From NCBI GenBank assembly GCA_035048495.1, contig CM068544.1:11650138-11714137 (forward strand): a DNA stretch of 64,000 nucleotides, written 5' to 3'. The DNA is from Euptelea pleiosperma. Its lineage: Eukaryota > Streptophyta > Magnoliopsida > Ranunculales > Eupteleaceae. How positions within the stretch are numbered: position 1 is the first letter of the stretch; each line of letters begins with the position of its first letter. Positions 46,609-57,162 of the stretch are shown piece after piece. Both the position numbers and the translations under genes were made by a program. Under the pieces are notes generated by a model. The model had not been told where the DNA came from, did not search any database, and was given only the letters and a program-made list of their open reading frames with translations.

Positions 46609-48105
46609 AGACCTGCAACTCAGTGTTGCAGGTCGTGGTGAGGCAGTGGATGATTAGAGAGAGAGGGAGAGGAAGTAAAGGGGAGAAGGACGTTGCTACC
46701 CAAGAGAAGAGGCAGCCCGTTTTTCTTTTTTTTTTTTTTTTTTTTTTTTGAAGGAGATGAGAGAATGAGATGGGATGAGAAAGAGAGAACGTGGAGGAGC
46801 TCTTCTCCTTTTGGGATGATTGCCTCCTTTGAGAGAGGTAGCTTGAGAAAGATATCTAAGAGACGGCCGAGAGAGAGGGGAATAAGATTCGGGTTTTTGA
46901 GGGTTGAGAACGTGAGGGTTAAGATCGTCCCCCCTTGCCAAAAACGTGGAGACTTCCTATATAGCATTTCATATTTCCTCTTTTTGAATGGAGAGGTTTC
47001 CTCCCTATTTGGAAACTCTAGGTTTGGTTTCTCCTTTTTGAGAGTATCCCCTTTGATTATTTCTTTAAAAATGGGAACTCTTGTCAATCCTATGAGCCCA
47101 ACGGTCCTTTATTCTTTTAGGTGGACCCACATCTCTTTATTCATGGAGAATCCTTCTATTTAAAAAATCTTTTCTCAAGAACAAAAAATTTAGTTTTTGG
47201 CAAACTTTTCTTTGAAATCGAGGGTTACTTTCTAATAAAGGATGTGGGGTCCACCCTATGACTAGGCCGTGGGTCATTGCTCATGGGCCCCTCTCTAGCT
47301 TATCCATGGCCCGTATGATTGGACATGGAATAATGAGGGCCACTGGATTCCAAGATCGCCGATGGGTGATCGGAGGAAAGATCTGAAGATATGCTGATGA
47401 TCGGACGGTAGAATGGATGATGATGATCGGATGGATCATCGGACGGTGGAGATCGGCCAAGTTAGGCTATAGGATCGAGTGATTTCGGAAGGAGATAGGG
47501 TCGGGTGGTTGATATTGAGAGTAGAGAGAGAATGAGGATTTAGAGAGAGGAGAGAGAAATTATTACAAAAATAAGGAGAAAATGCTAGCAGAGGGTCTTG
47601 AATCTTGATCTTTGACTTGGTCTTCTGCATGCTTTACCAACTGAGCAAGCACTTGCCTTGTGTTGGTTTATAAGCTTTAATCTCCTTAATCTCCTCTCGA
47701 GGTATTTGGCTCTCTTTCTCTCTCGATCTTTTCTCTAGCTTTTTCGACTCTCTGGTTCTCCCATCATTTGGCTGATAACTTCTTATCTTAGCCCACTGGC
47801 TCTTGAGCTTTGATCATAGGTTCTAGAGGTTGATTGTGGGCCCACAATTCTCGAAAATCGTCCCATCGGGGTGCCCTGCGACAAAAGAAGCGCGTAATGA
47901 GACTTTATCAGAACGACTCAATGTCTAGACTTCCAAAAATGTGTTTAATGCATGCAAATATACCATTTCGTCCAGAAAAGTGTGTTCTACGCAATGAGAT
48001 AGACTCTTACGTAGAAAAGTGGATAATTAGAGCAGTTTTACGTAGGAGAGTGCGATAACGCTAACAGGATAAGTGCTTAAAATAAGCACTTTTGAGCGAA
48101 TATCA
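44877..48105 (-). mobile_element. Family-1 solo LTR with target duplication ATGTG (3229 bp)
   Basis: Minus-strand ends are TGATATTCGC (48105) and CCTACTTTCA (44877), flanked by ATGTG at 44872-44876 and 48106-48110. It is the innermost layer of the nest. U3 belongs to the second subtype, with the tRNA-like module at about 47585-47660. It contains long T-runs (about 46567-46606 and 46725-46749) and palindromes at 46534-46560 and 46610-46634. Confidence 0.93.
46610..46634. repeat. Palindromes of the 44877-48105 LTR
   Basis: GACCTGCAAC/GTTGCAGGTC around TCAGT, ten perfect pairs. About 50 bases upstream, 46534-46560, lies a CCGGAGTTGC-family copy with loop AGGTT. Confidence 0.85.
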
Positions 48106-49749
48106 ATGTGCAGTCCTCTCTTCTTCTTCTTCTTCGTCTCTCCCTCCTCTTTTCTTTTTCTGTTTTTCTCTTCCGAAAAGATGAAGAGAATGGCGGCTTG
48201 GGAGTGAGAATGGAGAAGAAGAACTGCTGGAGTGTTGGGTGAGGAAGAAGGAGAAAACGTGATGGGATTAGGGTGTAACGGCTGGGGTTTAGGTTCCAAA
48301 CATCATGAAGAAGATGGAAAATAGGAGAGAGGTCCTTTTTGAAAACGTTGGGGGGGGGGGGGGGGCCAGGACGTTGTTGTCCATGAAGATATATATGAGA
48401 TGACCTCAACGGCTTGGAGCTGGGATCCCCTTTCAATGGAGATCGTGGGTTTCTTTTTGGCAAGTGAGGGATCCATTTTCTTTTTAAACAAGAAAGTAAA
48501 AAAAAAACTCCCCTCTCTATAGAAACCGTGGTAGTCACCTTCCTTTTAAGTGAAAAGAGTTCTTTTCTTTTGAAGACCACTTCCCAAATTTGGCAAACAC
48601 CCATGCCATTCACAAATAAGAAATTCTTTTAATTTCATCTTTGAATCCAGCCACTTTCCAAAAACATTTGGGCTTACCTTATAAAAGAAATTATTTTAAA
48701 TCAAACTTTTCCAAAATCAAATGTATCTTTCCAAAGATAATCTTTAAATTCAAAAGATTTTTAAATCCATTTCTTTTCGCTTAATAAAGAGATCTTCATG
48801 TTTTGAAAAGTCAATATTTGAAATCTGGACCATCCATTTTTTTGTGGCTCTCTGATGGACACCCCTCTCACGTAGGTAAAAACACCTTCTCTTAGATAAT
48901 CATTTATCTTGAAGATTGTGTGGCGATCACATAAAGAATCGGTGTGATGATGGGGATTAATGATCGAATGGATCATTTGACGATTGGATGGTGAGCGGAT
49001 TATGGGAATTAGGAGAATCCGAGATCTAACGGTGGTCGGATGTATGATCTATTGGCGATCAGAGGGTAGACGAGGATGGTAATGATCGGACGATGGAGAT
49101 CGGCCAAAGTAGGCCATAGGATAGAGTGATTTCAGAAGGAGAGAGGATCGGGTGGTTGAAATTTGAGAGTAGAGAGAATAAGGATTTAGAGAGAGAAGAG
49201 AGAAATTAATACAAAAATAAAGAAGAATTGCCTGTAGAGGCTCTTGAACCCTGGTCTTTGACTAGGTCTTCTGCATGCTTTACCAACTGAGCAAGCACTC
49301 ACCTTGTGTTGGTTTATAAGCTTTAATCTCCTTAGTCTCTTCTTTGAAGGCTTGTCTCTCCCTCTCTCTTGGTCATCCCTTGATTCTGTCGACTCTCCGG
49401 TTCTTCTTCTCTCTTTGGCCTACATCTTCTTGTCCAAGTCCACTGGCTCTTTATGCTTTGATTAAAGGCATTGTAGGTTGATTGTGGGCCCACAATCCTA
49501 AAATTCTCCAATCGGGTTTCCTGCGATAAAAGAAGCACGTAATGAGACTTAATCAGAACGGCTTTATATCTAGCCTTCCGAAAATGTGTTTAATGCATGC
49601 AAATATACCATTTCGTCCAGAAAAGTGTGTTCTACGCAACAGAAGAGACTCTTACGTAGAAAAGTAGGTAAATAGAGTATTTTACGTAGGAGAATGCAAT
49701 AATGCTAAAAGGATAATTGCTTAAAATAAGCACTTTTGAGCGAATATCA
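48106..49749 (-). repeat. U3-side part of the ATGGT solo LTR
   Basis: Continuation of the 43566-49749 LTR after the nested insertion. It carries a G-run at about 48350-48364, the subtype-2 U3 and the LTR start at 49749. No gene seen; open frames at 48077-48613 are compositional. Confidence 0.8.
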
Positions 49750-50307
49750 ATGGTCACAGTGAAGACCAGGGTTCTAGACCCTCTGCCAATACTTTTATCT
49801 CCACTTTTTGATACTTTCTCTCTCATCTCTCCTTATTCTCTCTCTCTCTTCATCTCTCGGTCCTCGAATCTATTGACCTAACCCCAGAACTCCTGTCCAT
49901 CGGCTCTATCTCATCTCCCTTAGCTTTCTGACCGTTGGATCTTCCATCAGACCGTTGGATCTTCAAACGGACCGTTGGATCTCTCTAGATCCGTTGATCT
50001 ACCAATCTGGGTCCCAATCAAGTCACCATCCATCCGATCGCCATCAGACTGTCTGTCACATCATCTTGTGAGACGATGGACATCATCAATCCATGTGGGC
50101 TAGTAGCCGGGCCCATCATCATCGACCCGCTGTCCGACCAGTTAGTGGACCCCGTGAATTTCCAAATAATTTTAATTAAATTTTAAAAAAATGGGGGATC
50201 CACTAAATGGGGACATTCCCCAAAGAAAAGTAGACTTTTACTTAAAAAAAAAACTATTTTTTTTATTTCAAAAATACCCTATTTCCATTAAAGGAAATAA
50301 GGAGCTT

Positions 50308-50315
50308 TATAAGAG
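50308..50315 (+). promoter_or_regulatory. TATA-like box of family-1 LTR
   Basis: TATAAGAG in GGAGCTTTATAAGAGGAGG, about 1.05 kb from the LTR start once the insertion is discounted. The same position in the LTR at 60863 also reads TATAAGAG (61911-61918). Others have TTTAAAAGG. The sequence after it is pyrimidine-rich, as in many plant 5' leaders. Confidence 0.55.
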
Positions 50316-50582
50316 GAGGGAGAAGGGTTCGTTTGAACCCTAATCCCCATCTTTTCTTCTCCTCTCCTTCCCTTAATCTTCTCCCCACGTTTTCCCTTCC
50401 TTCTTCTTCTTCTTCTTCTTCCTCATTCCGGCCGGAGTTGCAAAACTCCGGCCGCCTCCTTCTTCTCTTCTTCTTCTGTCGTCTCCTTCTCTTTCTCCTT
50501 CATTTGAAACTTTCCACCCTCTGCCTGTGCGCAGCAGAGCTTGCTGCCACGGGCAGCACCATTTTTTATTCAAGTTTTGATT

Positions 50583-50609
50583 ACCGGAGTTGCAGCCTGC
50601 AACTCCGGT
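50583..50609. repeat. CCGGAGTTGC palindromes of the 43080/49755 LTR
   Basis: ACCGGAGTTGC/GCAACTCCGGT around AGCCT. Others: 50431-50452, shortened to GAGTTGCAAAACTCC, and 50746-50792, where GAGTTGCAGGTTCGGC and GCCGAAAACCTGCAACTC form a longer stem. Confidence 0.85.
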
Positions 50610-51509
50610 CACCTCTTCCTTCACCGCCATCTCCTTCCTTCAATACCCGAAGGCTCCTCCTTGCTGCCTCCTCCTGCTGCCACATCTCCTGTAGCAACCA
50701 AAGCCTCCTTATCAGTCTACAACACCACCCCATCTCTTCCCCTTCTTGAGTTGCAGGTTCGGCCTCCCTCTTGCCGAAAACCTGCAACTCCGTTACCAAC
50801 TTGTTCTTCCAACAGCCACCATGGTGTAGTTTCACGGCAAGAGAACACCACGTCCTGCTGCAGTGACTGCTACCCTCTTCCCTCCACCGTTGGATTGTTC
50901 CATCCCGTCTCCTCTTCAAGGCAACACCATTGGATTGCCTAGCCGTAGTGCCTCCACTATTGTAGGTAAGGGCTGAAGCAACCTTCATCACCGTCTTGAA
51001 CTTTTCTCTCTCACGGTGGCAACTGAGAGTTGCAGTCGTTCACTCTTAAAGAAAGCCCACACACCTACCATCGCTGTTGCTCCAAGCAACTCCCATGGCA
51101 AAGAAGCAGGCCGTGGGTACCATCATCACCACCAGAACCTGCATGGACCATCGTTCTCACCTTCTTGCTGTCCATGCAAGTACCACAACAGGTCGATCTT
51201 CTTTGTCTCAACTCCAACCAGGCCAGCACACCTGCAAGTCTCCCCATGCCATTCTCACACCACTCTCCACCGCACTAGCTGGCGTCTCCTCTACAAAACG
51301 TGGAAAGTCATCCACGGTTTCTCCCTTCCACAGTAGATCCTCACCATAGGCGCACTCTCCATTCACCGTTGCTGCGTTTGTGAAGTTCGCATCTCCTTCT
51401 TACCATGAGACCGACATCAATCTCCACGTTGTGATCTCTTGGGCCACTCATGGCCGAATCATCGGGCATCAACCATTTTCGTCTTACAAGGTAAAATGAA
51501 GCCTTCTCC

Positions 51510-53946
51510 TGAAAGTAGGATTTTTCCGCGTCGTTGGTTACGAAAACCCTAACTCCAACAAAATTTGTATCTTTTCCAATTTAATTCCTGCAAAAATAGT
51601 AATTCTTGTACAGTGGGAAGTGTCGGATGTCAATCCGCACTCGGAGTTAGTTTGCGCAAATTAGAACATGAAATGACAGATTTTGCTCAGAAATTACTAA
51701 AAATAAAGGATGGAAGGATGAGAATGGTGATTGATGGATCGGATTTAAAACATGTTTAGTGATTTTAGAGAGAGAAACTACCACTTAATAAAAGCATAAG
51801 GAATAGTAAACGATTTGCATTTAGAAGAGAACACTTTATTAATTGAAATAATCAAAGGTACATACATTATAATGCTTAAAAAAAACTAACTACAAAAAAA
51901 AAATATTAAAATCTAACTAGAGAAATTTTTAGAGAGAGAAAACTAAAGTTAGAGGGAGAGAGGAGAAGATAGAGAAGAGGGAGCACTCTAGAGAGAGAAA
52001 CTACCTAGACACTTACCTGGAGAGAGAAAATCAGCAAGATTATTGATGAACATGGGAGTGTCCAAGGCCCAAGTGAATACGGTGGTGGTTGGACCGTTGG
52101 CTGTTGGCCAAGGCGTGAAGGCGAGGTGGAGATGTTCATGGAGATGGAGGAAAAGGTGGGCGGTGACGGAGACTGGCTTCCTCCTCTCTTCTTCTCTTTC
52201 TATTTTTTTTGTTTTTGCTTTTCTTGGATAGATCGGTGAAGGAGATGAAGATAGGGGCGGTGTTGGTGCACCACCAGTCCGGCAAGCGAAGAATGGAGCA
52301 ATGGCTCGCAGTAGAGGATTGAGAGGTGTGGACGGTCGTGTGCTGCCACAGCAAGAGGAGGTGGAGCTTTTTGAACTTACCTGAAATGAGCACGGTGCAC
52401 CTTCATGATGGAAGTGAAGGGTGCACCAGCAGGTGGGGGCAGTAGATCTTTGAGTCGCCTGTGGTCTTGCATTGCAGACCTGCCGGTGATGAAGCAGGTG
52501 TAGTTGAGGACGGTTTAGCAAACCGTTGAGAGGATCAGCAGCCTCCACGTAGAGGAGCAGCAACCACACCAAGAAGACGTGGTGAAGAAGAGGAGGGAGG
52601 AGACTCTAGGGAGAGGGGCTGCTGGACTGGTTGGGGGGGGCGCCGGTAGAAAACGGTAATGACGAAAACGAAAATGAAAAATATGAGAAGAAGAAGAAGA
52701 AGAAGAAGAATAATCCTTACCAGACGGCCGGAGTTGCTGGCAACTCCGGCGAAGACATGAAGAAGATGAAGAAAAGGAGAGAGAGAAAAGAAGAAAAAGA
52801 AGGAGAAAACCAAGGGGAAAACGTGGGGGAAATTGTTTGGGAAAGAGAGGAAGAGATGGGAGGGGGATTAGGGTTCGAACGAACCCCTCTCCTTCTCCTT
52901 TTAAAGCTCCCTATTTCCTTTAATAGAAATAGGGTATTTTTGAAATAAAATTTTATTTATTTATTTTTTTTTAAGTAAAAATCTACTTTTCTATGGGGAA
53001 TCTCCCCAATTAGTGGACCCCCATTTTTTTGAAATTTAATTAAAATTCTTTGGAAATTCACGGGGTCCACTAACTAGTCGGATAGCGGGTCGATGATGAT
53101 GGGCCCGGCTACTGGCCCACATGGATTTGTGATGTCCATTGTCTCACAAGATGATGTGATAGACGGTCTGATGGCGATCGAATGGATGGTGACTTGATTG
53201 GGACTCAGATTGGTAGATCGACGGATCTAGAGAGATCCAACGGTCCGATTGAAGATCCAACGGTCCGATGGAAGATCCAACGGTCAGAAAGCTAAGGGAG
53301 ATGAGATAGAGCCGATGGGCAGGAGTTCTAGGGTTAGGTCAGTAGATTCGAGGACTGAGAGATGAAGAGAGAGAGAGAATAAGGAGAGATGAGAGAGAAA
53401 GTATCAGAAAATAGAGAGAAAAGCACTGACGGAGGGTCTGGAACCCTGGTCTTCACTGTGACCATCCTCACGCTTCTCCAGTAGAGTCGACTATCATTCT
53501 TTGCTGACTCATGTGGCTTTAAACGCTTTGGTCCGTCTCTTGGTCATTGGCTCTCCTACTCTCTTCGTTCTTTGGGCCGGCTTTTTGGTCCTCTTATTCA
53601 GCCCATATTTGGCCCATATCTTCTAGTCATAGCATGTGGGCTCTTTAAGCTTTGATAATGGGCTTTCCTGATCGATGTGGGCTTGCAAGTCTCGAGAATT
53701 GTCCCATCGGGGTTTCTTGCGACAGAAGAAGCGCGTAATGAGACTCTATCAGAATGACTTCATGTCTAGACTTTCGAAAATGTGTTTAATGCATGCAAAT
53801 ATACCATTTCGTCTAGAAAAGTGTGTTCTACGCAACAAAAGAGACTCTTACGTAGAAAAGTAGATAAATAGAGTATTTTAACGTGGGAGAATGCAATAAC
53901 GCTAAAAGGATAATTGCTTAAAATAAGCACTTTTGAGCGAATATCA
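51510..53946 (-). repeat. 3' LTR of element D (2437 bp)
   Basis: From TGATATTCGC (53946), next to the PPT, to CCTACTTTCA (51510). The B-box module is at about 53425-53450 and a TATA-like CTTTAAAAGG lies on the minus strand near 52900. One CCGGAGTTGC palindrome (52727-52750, loop TG) and an (AAG)n tract at 52687-52710 follow. It is the shortest complete LTR in the window. Confidence 0.9.
52727..52750. repeat. CCGGAGTTGC palindrome of the element D LTR
   Basis: GCCGGAGTTGC/GCAACTCCGGC with a two-base loop TG, the shortest loop in the family. Confidence 0.85.
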
Positions 53947-53958
53947 CAACCCCCAACC
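53947..53958 (-). promoter_or_regulatory. Polypurine tract of element D
   Basis: GGTTGGGGGTTG on the minus strand, abutting the LTR start TGATATTCGC; identical to the tract of element A. Confidence 0.8.
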
Positions 53959-55926
53959 AGCATGTTGCCAATCCTTGGCAATTAGTGCGAAATAAATGAG
54001 CTTAAAAGGGCTCTGCACATGCTGCACACTTTTTCATATTAGCTTCGGGAAAACACCGTTCGTCAAATTATTGAATGGATGCAAAAACAGTTAGATGCTA
54101 GCGAAGAGTTTGAAAGTTTTGGCAAGACGACAGACTGATAATCATGACCCAGAATAGTCAGACTCTGCGTGTGTGTGTGCTCAACATTCTCATCATCCGA
54201 CAGTAAAGATTTCCAGATCACCTCTAAGTTTTTTCGCCTCGACCTCAAATCTCACATGTTTAGCACTCAGAATAGAATCACACAAGAAGGGTTTTCTTCT
54301 TTTCTCTCAATTTATATGTGAGGAGATGTATTTAATATAAAGAGGCAAAAGATCTCACATATGTTTTATTTGAAGGAAGGACATCTTTAACAGAAGAAGA
54401 TCTCATGATTGGAATACCACTTCACTTGGGAACGTCGGATCAAACTCTATAGCTTCTCTTTCTCCAATCTCCACATTTTATAATCGTACTATCCTAGAAT
54501 CAAGTAGGACTTTCCTGGGTTGTAATGAGGCTTAGGTCAGGTGTAGAGAGATAAAGGAATACAGGATTTCAAAGATCTTGAGAGGATATTGCCATTTTCT
54601 TGAATTTTTCCTGCGGCGTAACACCATTATCTGGTTCTTTTTCCTTTTTTCGTATTTTTCTCTTTTTCTTGATATTTCTGAGACTGCTCAATTTCTTTTC
54701 AGCACTTTTTCATACTTTCTTTCCATATTTTGTTTTCAGCTTGAACCACTTTCTTTTCCTTTTGATTATTCTTCTTTACTTTTCTTTTCACGGTACACCC
54801 ATATCAGTTATTCTTTTGTCCATCTCAAAATAAGGGTAGCCAGTCATGCTTCGTAGCTGGACTGGACTTTAGGTTGATGGGTTTACAAAGAAAAGGCTTT
54901 TATAGAAGGGTTCAAGGGGTTTCTAGTGAAGTATAATTCAGGTGAGTAAAAAGGCTGAATGGTTCAGAAAAATGGCCTAAATCATTTTCTAGGGTTTGCA
55001 CTATCATGTATACTGTCTTGACTGGATATAGCGAAGGTTCTGTTGTAGTAATCCAATTTTGATGTCGTTCCGAGTTCCATGATCAAATCAAAGGGTAATG
55101 AGATCTCTCAACGAATATTGCGGGCAAGAAGAATAGTGAGTCATCTTGTGACTCAGAATTATTGTATACTCCTCTGAATTGATTAAAGGCTCAAAAGCTC
55201 ACTGGGTTAGGTCTCCACAATCATTCTCATAGGATCTCTAGAGTTTCAAAACTTAGGATGACTCTGATGTTGATAGTGTACAATTGTGCCAAATCTGAGT
55301 TTTTATGAGTTTTCAAACCTGCTGTAGTGTCGCCTGACTTGACTCGACGCTAACTTTAAACAAAAATTGACATCCTCAATACTGACTTAACGAAGGTTTT
55401 TAGCTAATCAAAGTCAGGGTATTTGACACATTTTTGAAATTCTAGAAAACTTTTGGAGAACATCGGAAATCACCCCAAAAATAAGAAAATTTTTTTTTTA
55501 TTTTTTTATTTTTTTATTTTTTTTATATATTTTTTTTTATTATTATTATTATTATTTTTTATTTTTTATTTTTTGAAGACATGAGTTTTGGTAAATACCC
55601 CACCCCCAACCAAAATATAGCACCGTCCTCGGTGCTCATGACCGGGATATAAAATGATGAAAAATCGGTGACGATGATGCAAAGGTTCAGGGAGGATGTT
55701 ACTAAGTCGGCAGAAACTCGACAGTGTGTGGTACCTGATGATCGGAAGAATGAATGTGCCTGCATTTGCAGAGATATAACAGTAATAACAAATGCATGAG
55801 ACTCATGTACTCTAGGAATACCGGAATTGCCTTTTCGAAAGCGCTAAGTTTTACGTCTTCAGCCAGACATGACGGGGGTGACTGGCACCCCCAACCAAGT
55901 TGGAGCACAGGAGACTGAGTGGATTA
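53959..55926 (-). other. 3' non-coding region of element D
   Basis: Lies between the integrase stop and the PPT. It matches 3594-5518 of element A and includes an A/T-rich low-complexity run (55490-55575) and two additional PPT-like tracts (55605-55617 and 55887-55896 on the minus strand). No env-like or other gene is recognisable. Confidence 0.7.
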
Positions 55927-57162
55927 TCAGTCGACATAGACAGGATCGATGAGATCGATCTCAAAAGTCTGAATGAACAATACGTCAAGTTCATGGAACT
56001 GTTTTAGACGCTGCCCATTGACCTGAAAAGAGGAGTGATCATTGGGATCCTCAATAGTGATTGCCCCAAAGGGTGTGACTGCTGTGACCGTATAAGGACC
56101 GGTCCACCTAGATTTCAATTTCCCAGGGAAGAGATGAAGACGGGAATTATAAAGAAGGACCTTCTGTCCTGGATGGAACTCTTTCCTGAGGATGCTCTTG
56201 TCATGCATCCACTTCATTTTTGCTTTATAATTCTTGGACAAGTTGTAGGCATCATTTCTGATTTCTTCTAACTCATTCATTTGAAGTTTTTGCTCCTCCC
56301 CTGCAGAGTCGAGGTCGAAGTTGAGTTTCTTAATGGCCCACAGGGCACGATGTTCAATCTCTACCGGTAGATGACAGGGTTTCCCAAAGACGAGACGATA
56401 GGGAGACATATTGAGTGGGGTCTTGTAGGCGGTTCTGTATGCCCATAAAGCATCAGTGAGACGAGTAGACCAGTCTTTACGTGTGGTATTGACCATTTTC
56501 TCCAAGATCTGCTTGATCTGACGATTAGAAACCTCCACTTGACCACTAGTCTGCGGATGATAAGCTAGGGCAACCTTGTGGGTTACCCCATACTTTTTCA
56601 TTAATTTCTCGAATGTCCTATTGCAGAAATGGGTGCCCCCATCACTAATGATGGCCTTAGGGGCACCGAATTGGGCGAAGATGAACTCCTTTAGGAATTT
56701 GACCACCACTTTGTGGTCATTGGTCTTGGTGGGAATGGCTTCTATCCATTTGGATACATAGTCTACCGCAAGGAGAATGTACTCAAAACCATAAGAAATG
56801 GGAAAGGGGCCCATGAAGTCGATGCCCCAGATGTCAAATATTTCATCGACCTGGATGGGAGTGAGGGGCATCATGTTCCTCTGGGAGATGCGGCCTAGAT
56901 GCTGGCAATTAGGACAGGTTTTGCAGTAGATATGGGCATCTTTAAATAGTGTAGGCCAGTAGAATCCGCATTGCAGGACTTTTTCTGCAGTCTTCTTAGT
57001 GCTGAAATGACCACCACAAGGTTGGTCATGACACGAGGACAAGATTTTGAGTTGGTCCGACTCAGGTACACAGAGATGAATGATCTGGTCAGGACAGTAT
57101 TTATATAAATAAGGGTCATCCCAAGAATAGTACTTAACTCTTGCTAGGAATTGGCTTTTGTC
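55927..57162 (-). pseudogene. Integrase of element D
   Basis: Downstream of the UAG at 57163-57165 and in the same frame, about 411 codons stay open to a TGA. Zinc finger: [10 protein letters not shown] ... CKTCPNC. Catalytic core: [10 protein letters not shown] (first Asp), [12 protein letters not shown] (second Asp), and [18 protein letters not shown] (Glu). The C-terminal part has the GPY/F-type motif [18 protein letters not shown] and no chromodomain, which fits Athila/Tat and excludes chromoviruses. The integrase frame itself looks intact; translation would depend on passing the UAG and the upstream lesions, so I class it as a pseudogene. Confidence 0.9.

Larger units (their letters stand above)
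43566..49749 (-). mobile_element. Family-1 solo LTR with target duplication ATGGT, itself interrupted
   Basis: Minus-strand ends are TGATATTCGC (49749) and CCTATTTTCA (43566). The flanks are ATGGT (43561-43565 and 49750-49754), a perfect 5-bp duplication, and the host LTR is continuous across it. Excluding the nested LTR (44877-48105) and its duplication it measures about 2.95 kb. Its U3 is the second subtype, with a tRNA-like module at about 49230-49300 (CTGCATGCTTTACCAACTGA). Confidence 0.92.
49755..51509 (+). repeat. Family-1 LTR, right part of the split copy
   Basis: Resumes the LTR begun at 43080: B box GGGTTCTAGACCC at about 49767, TATA-like TATAAGAG at 50308-50315, then the pyrimidine-rich part with palindromes at 50431-50452, 50583-50609 and 50746-50792. 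It is broken at 51510 by the end of element D (flank TCTCC). Confidence 0.88.

Noticed and set aside
48350..48364. G-run as a G-quadruplex or telomere-like signal
   Set aside because: A single homopolymer without repeating G-tracts; more likely slippage or assembly uncertainty.
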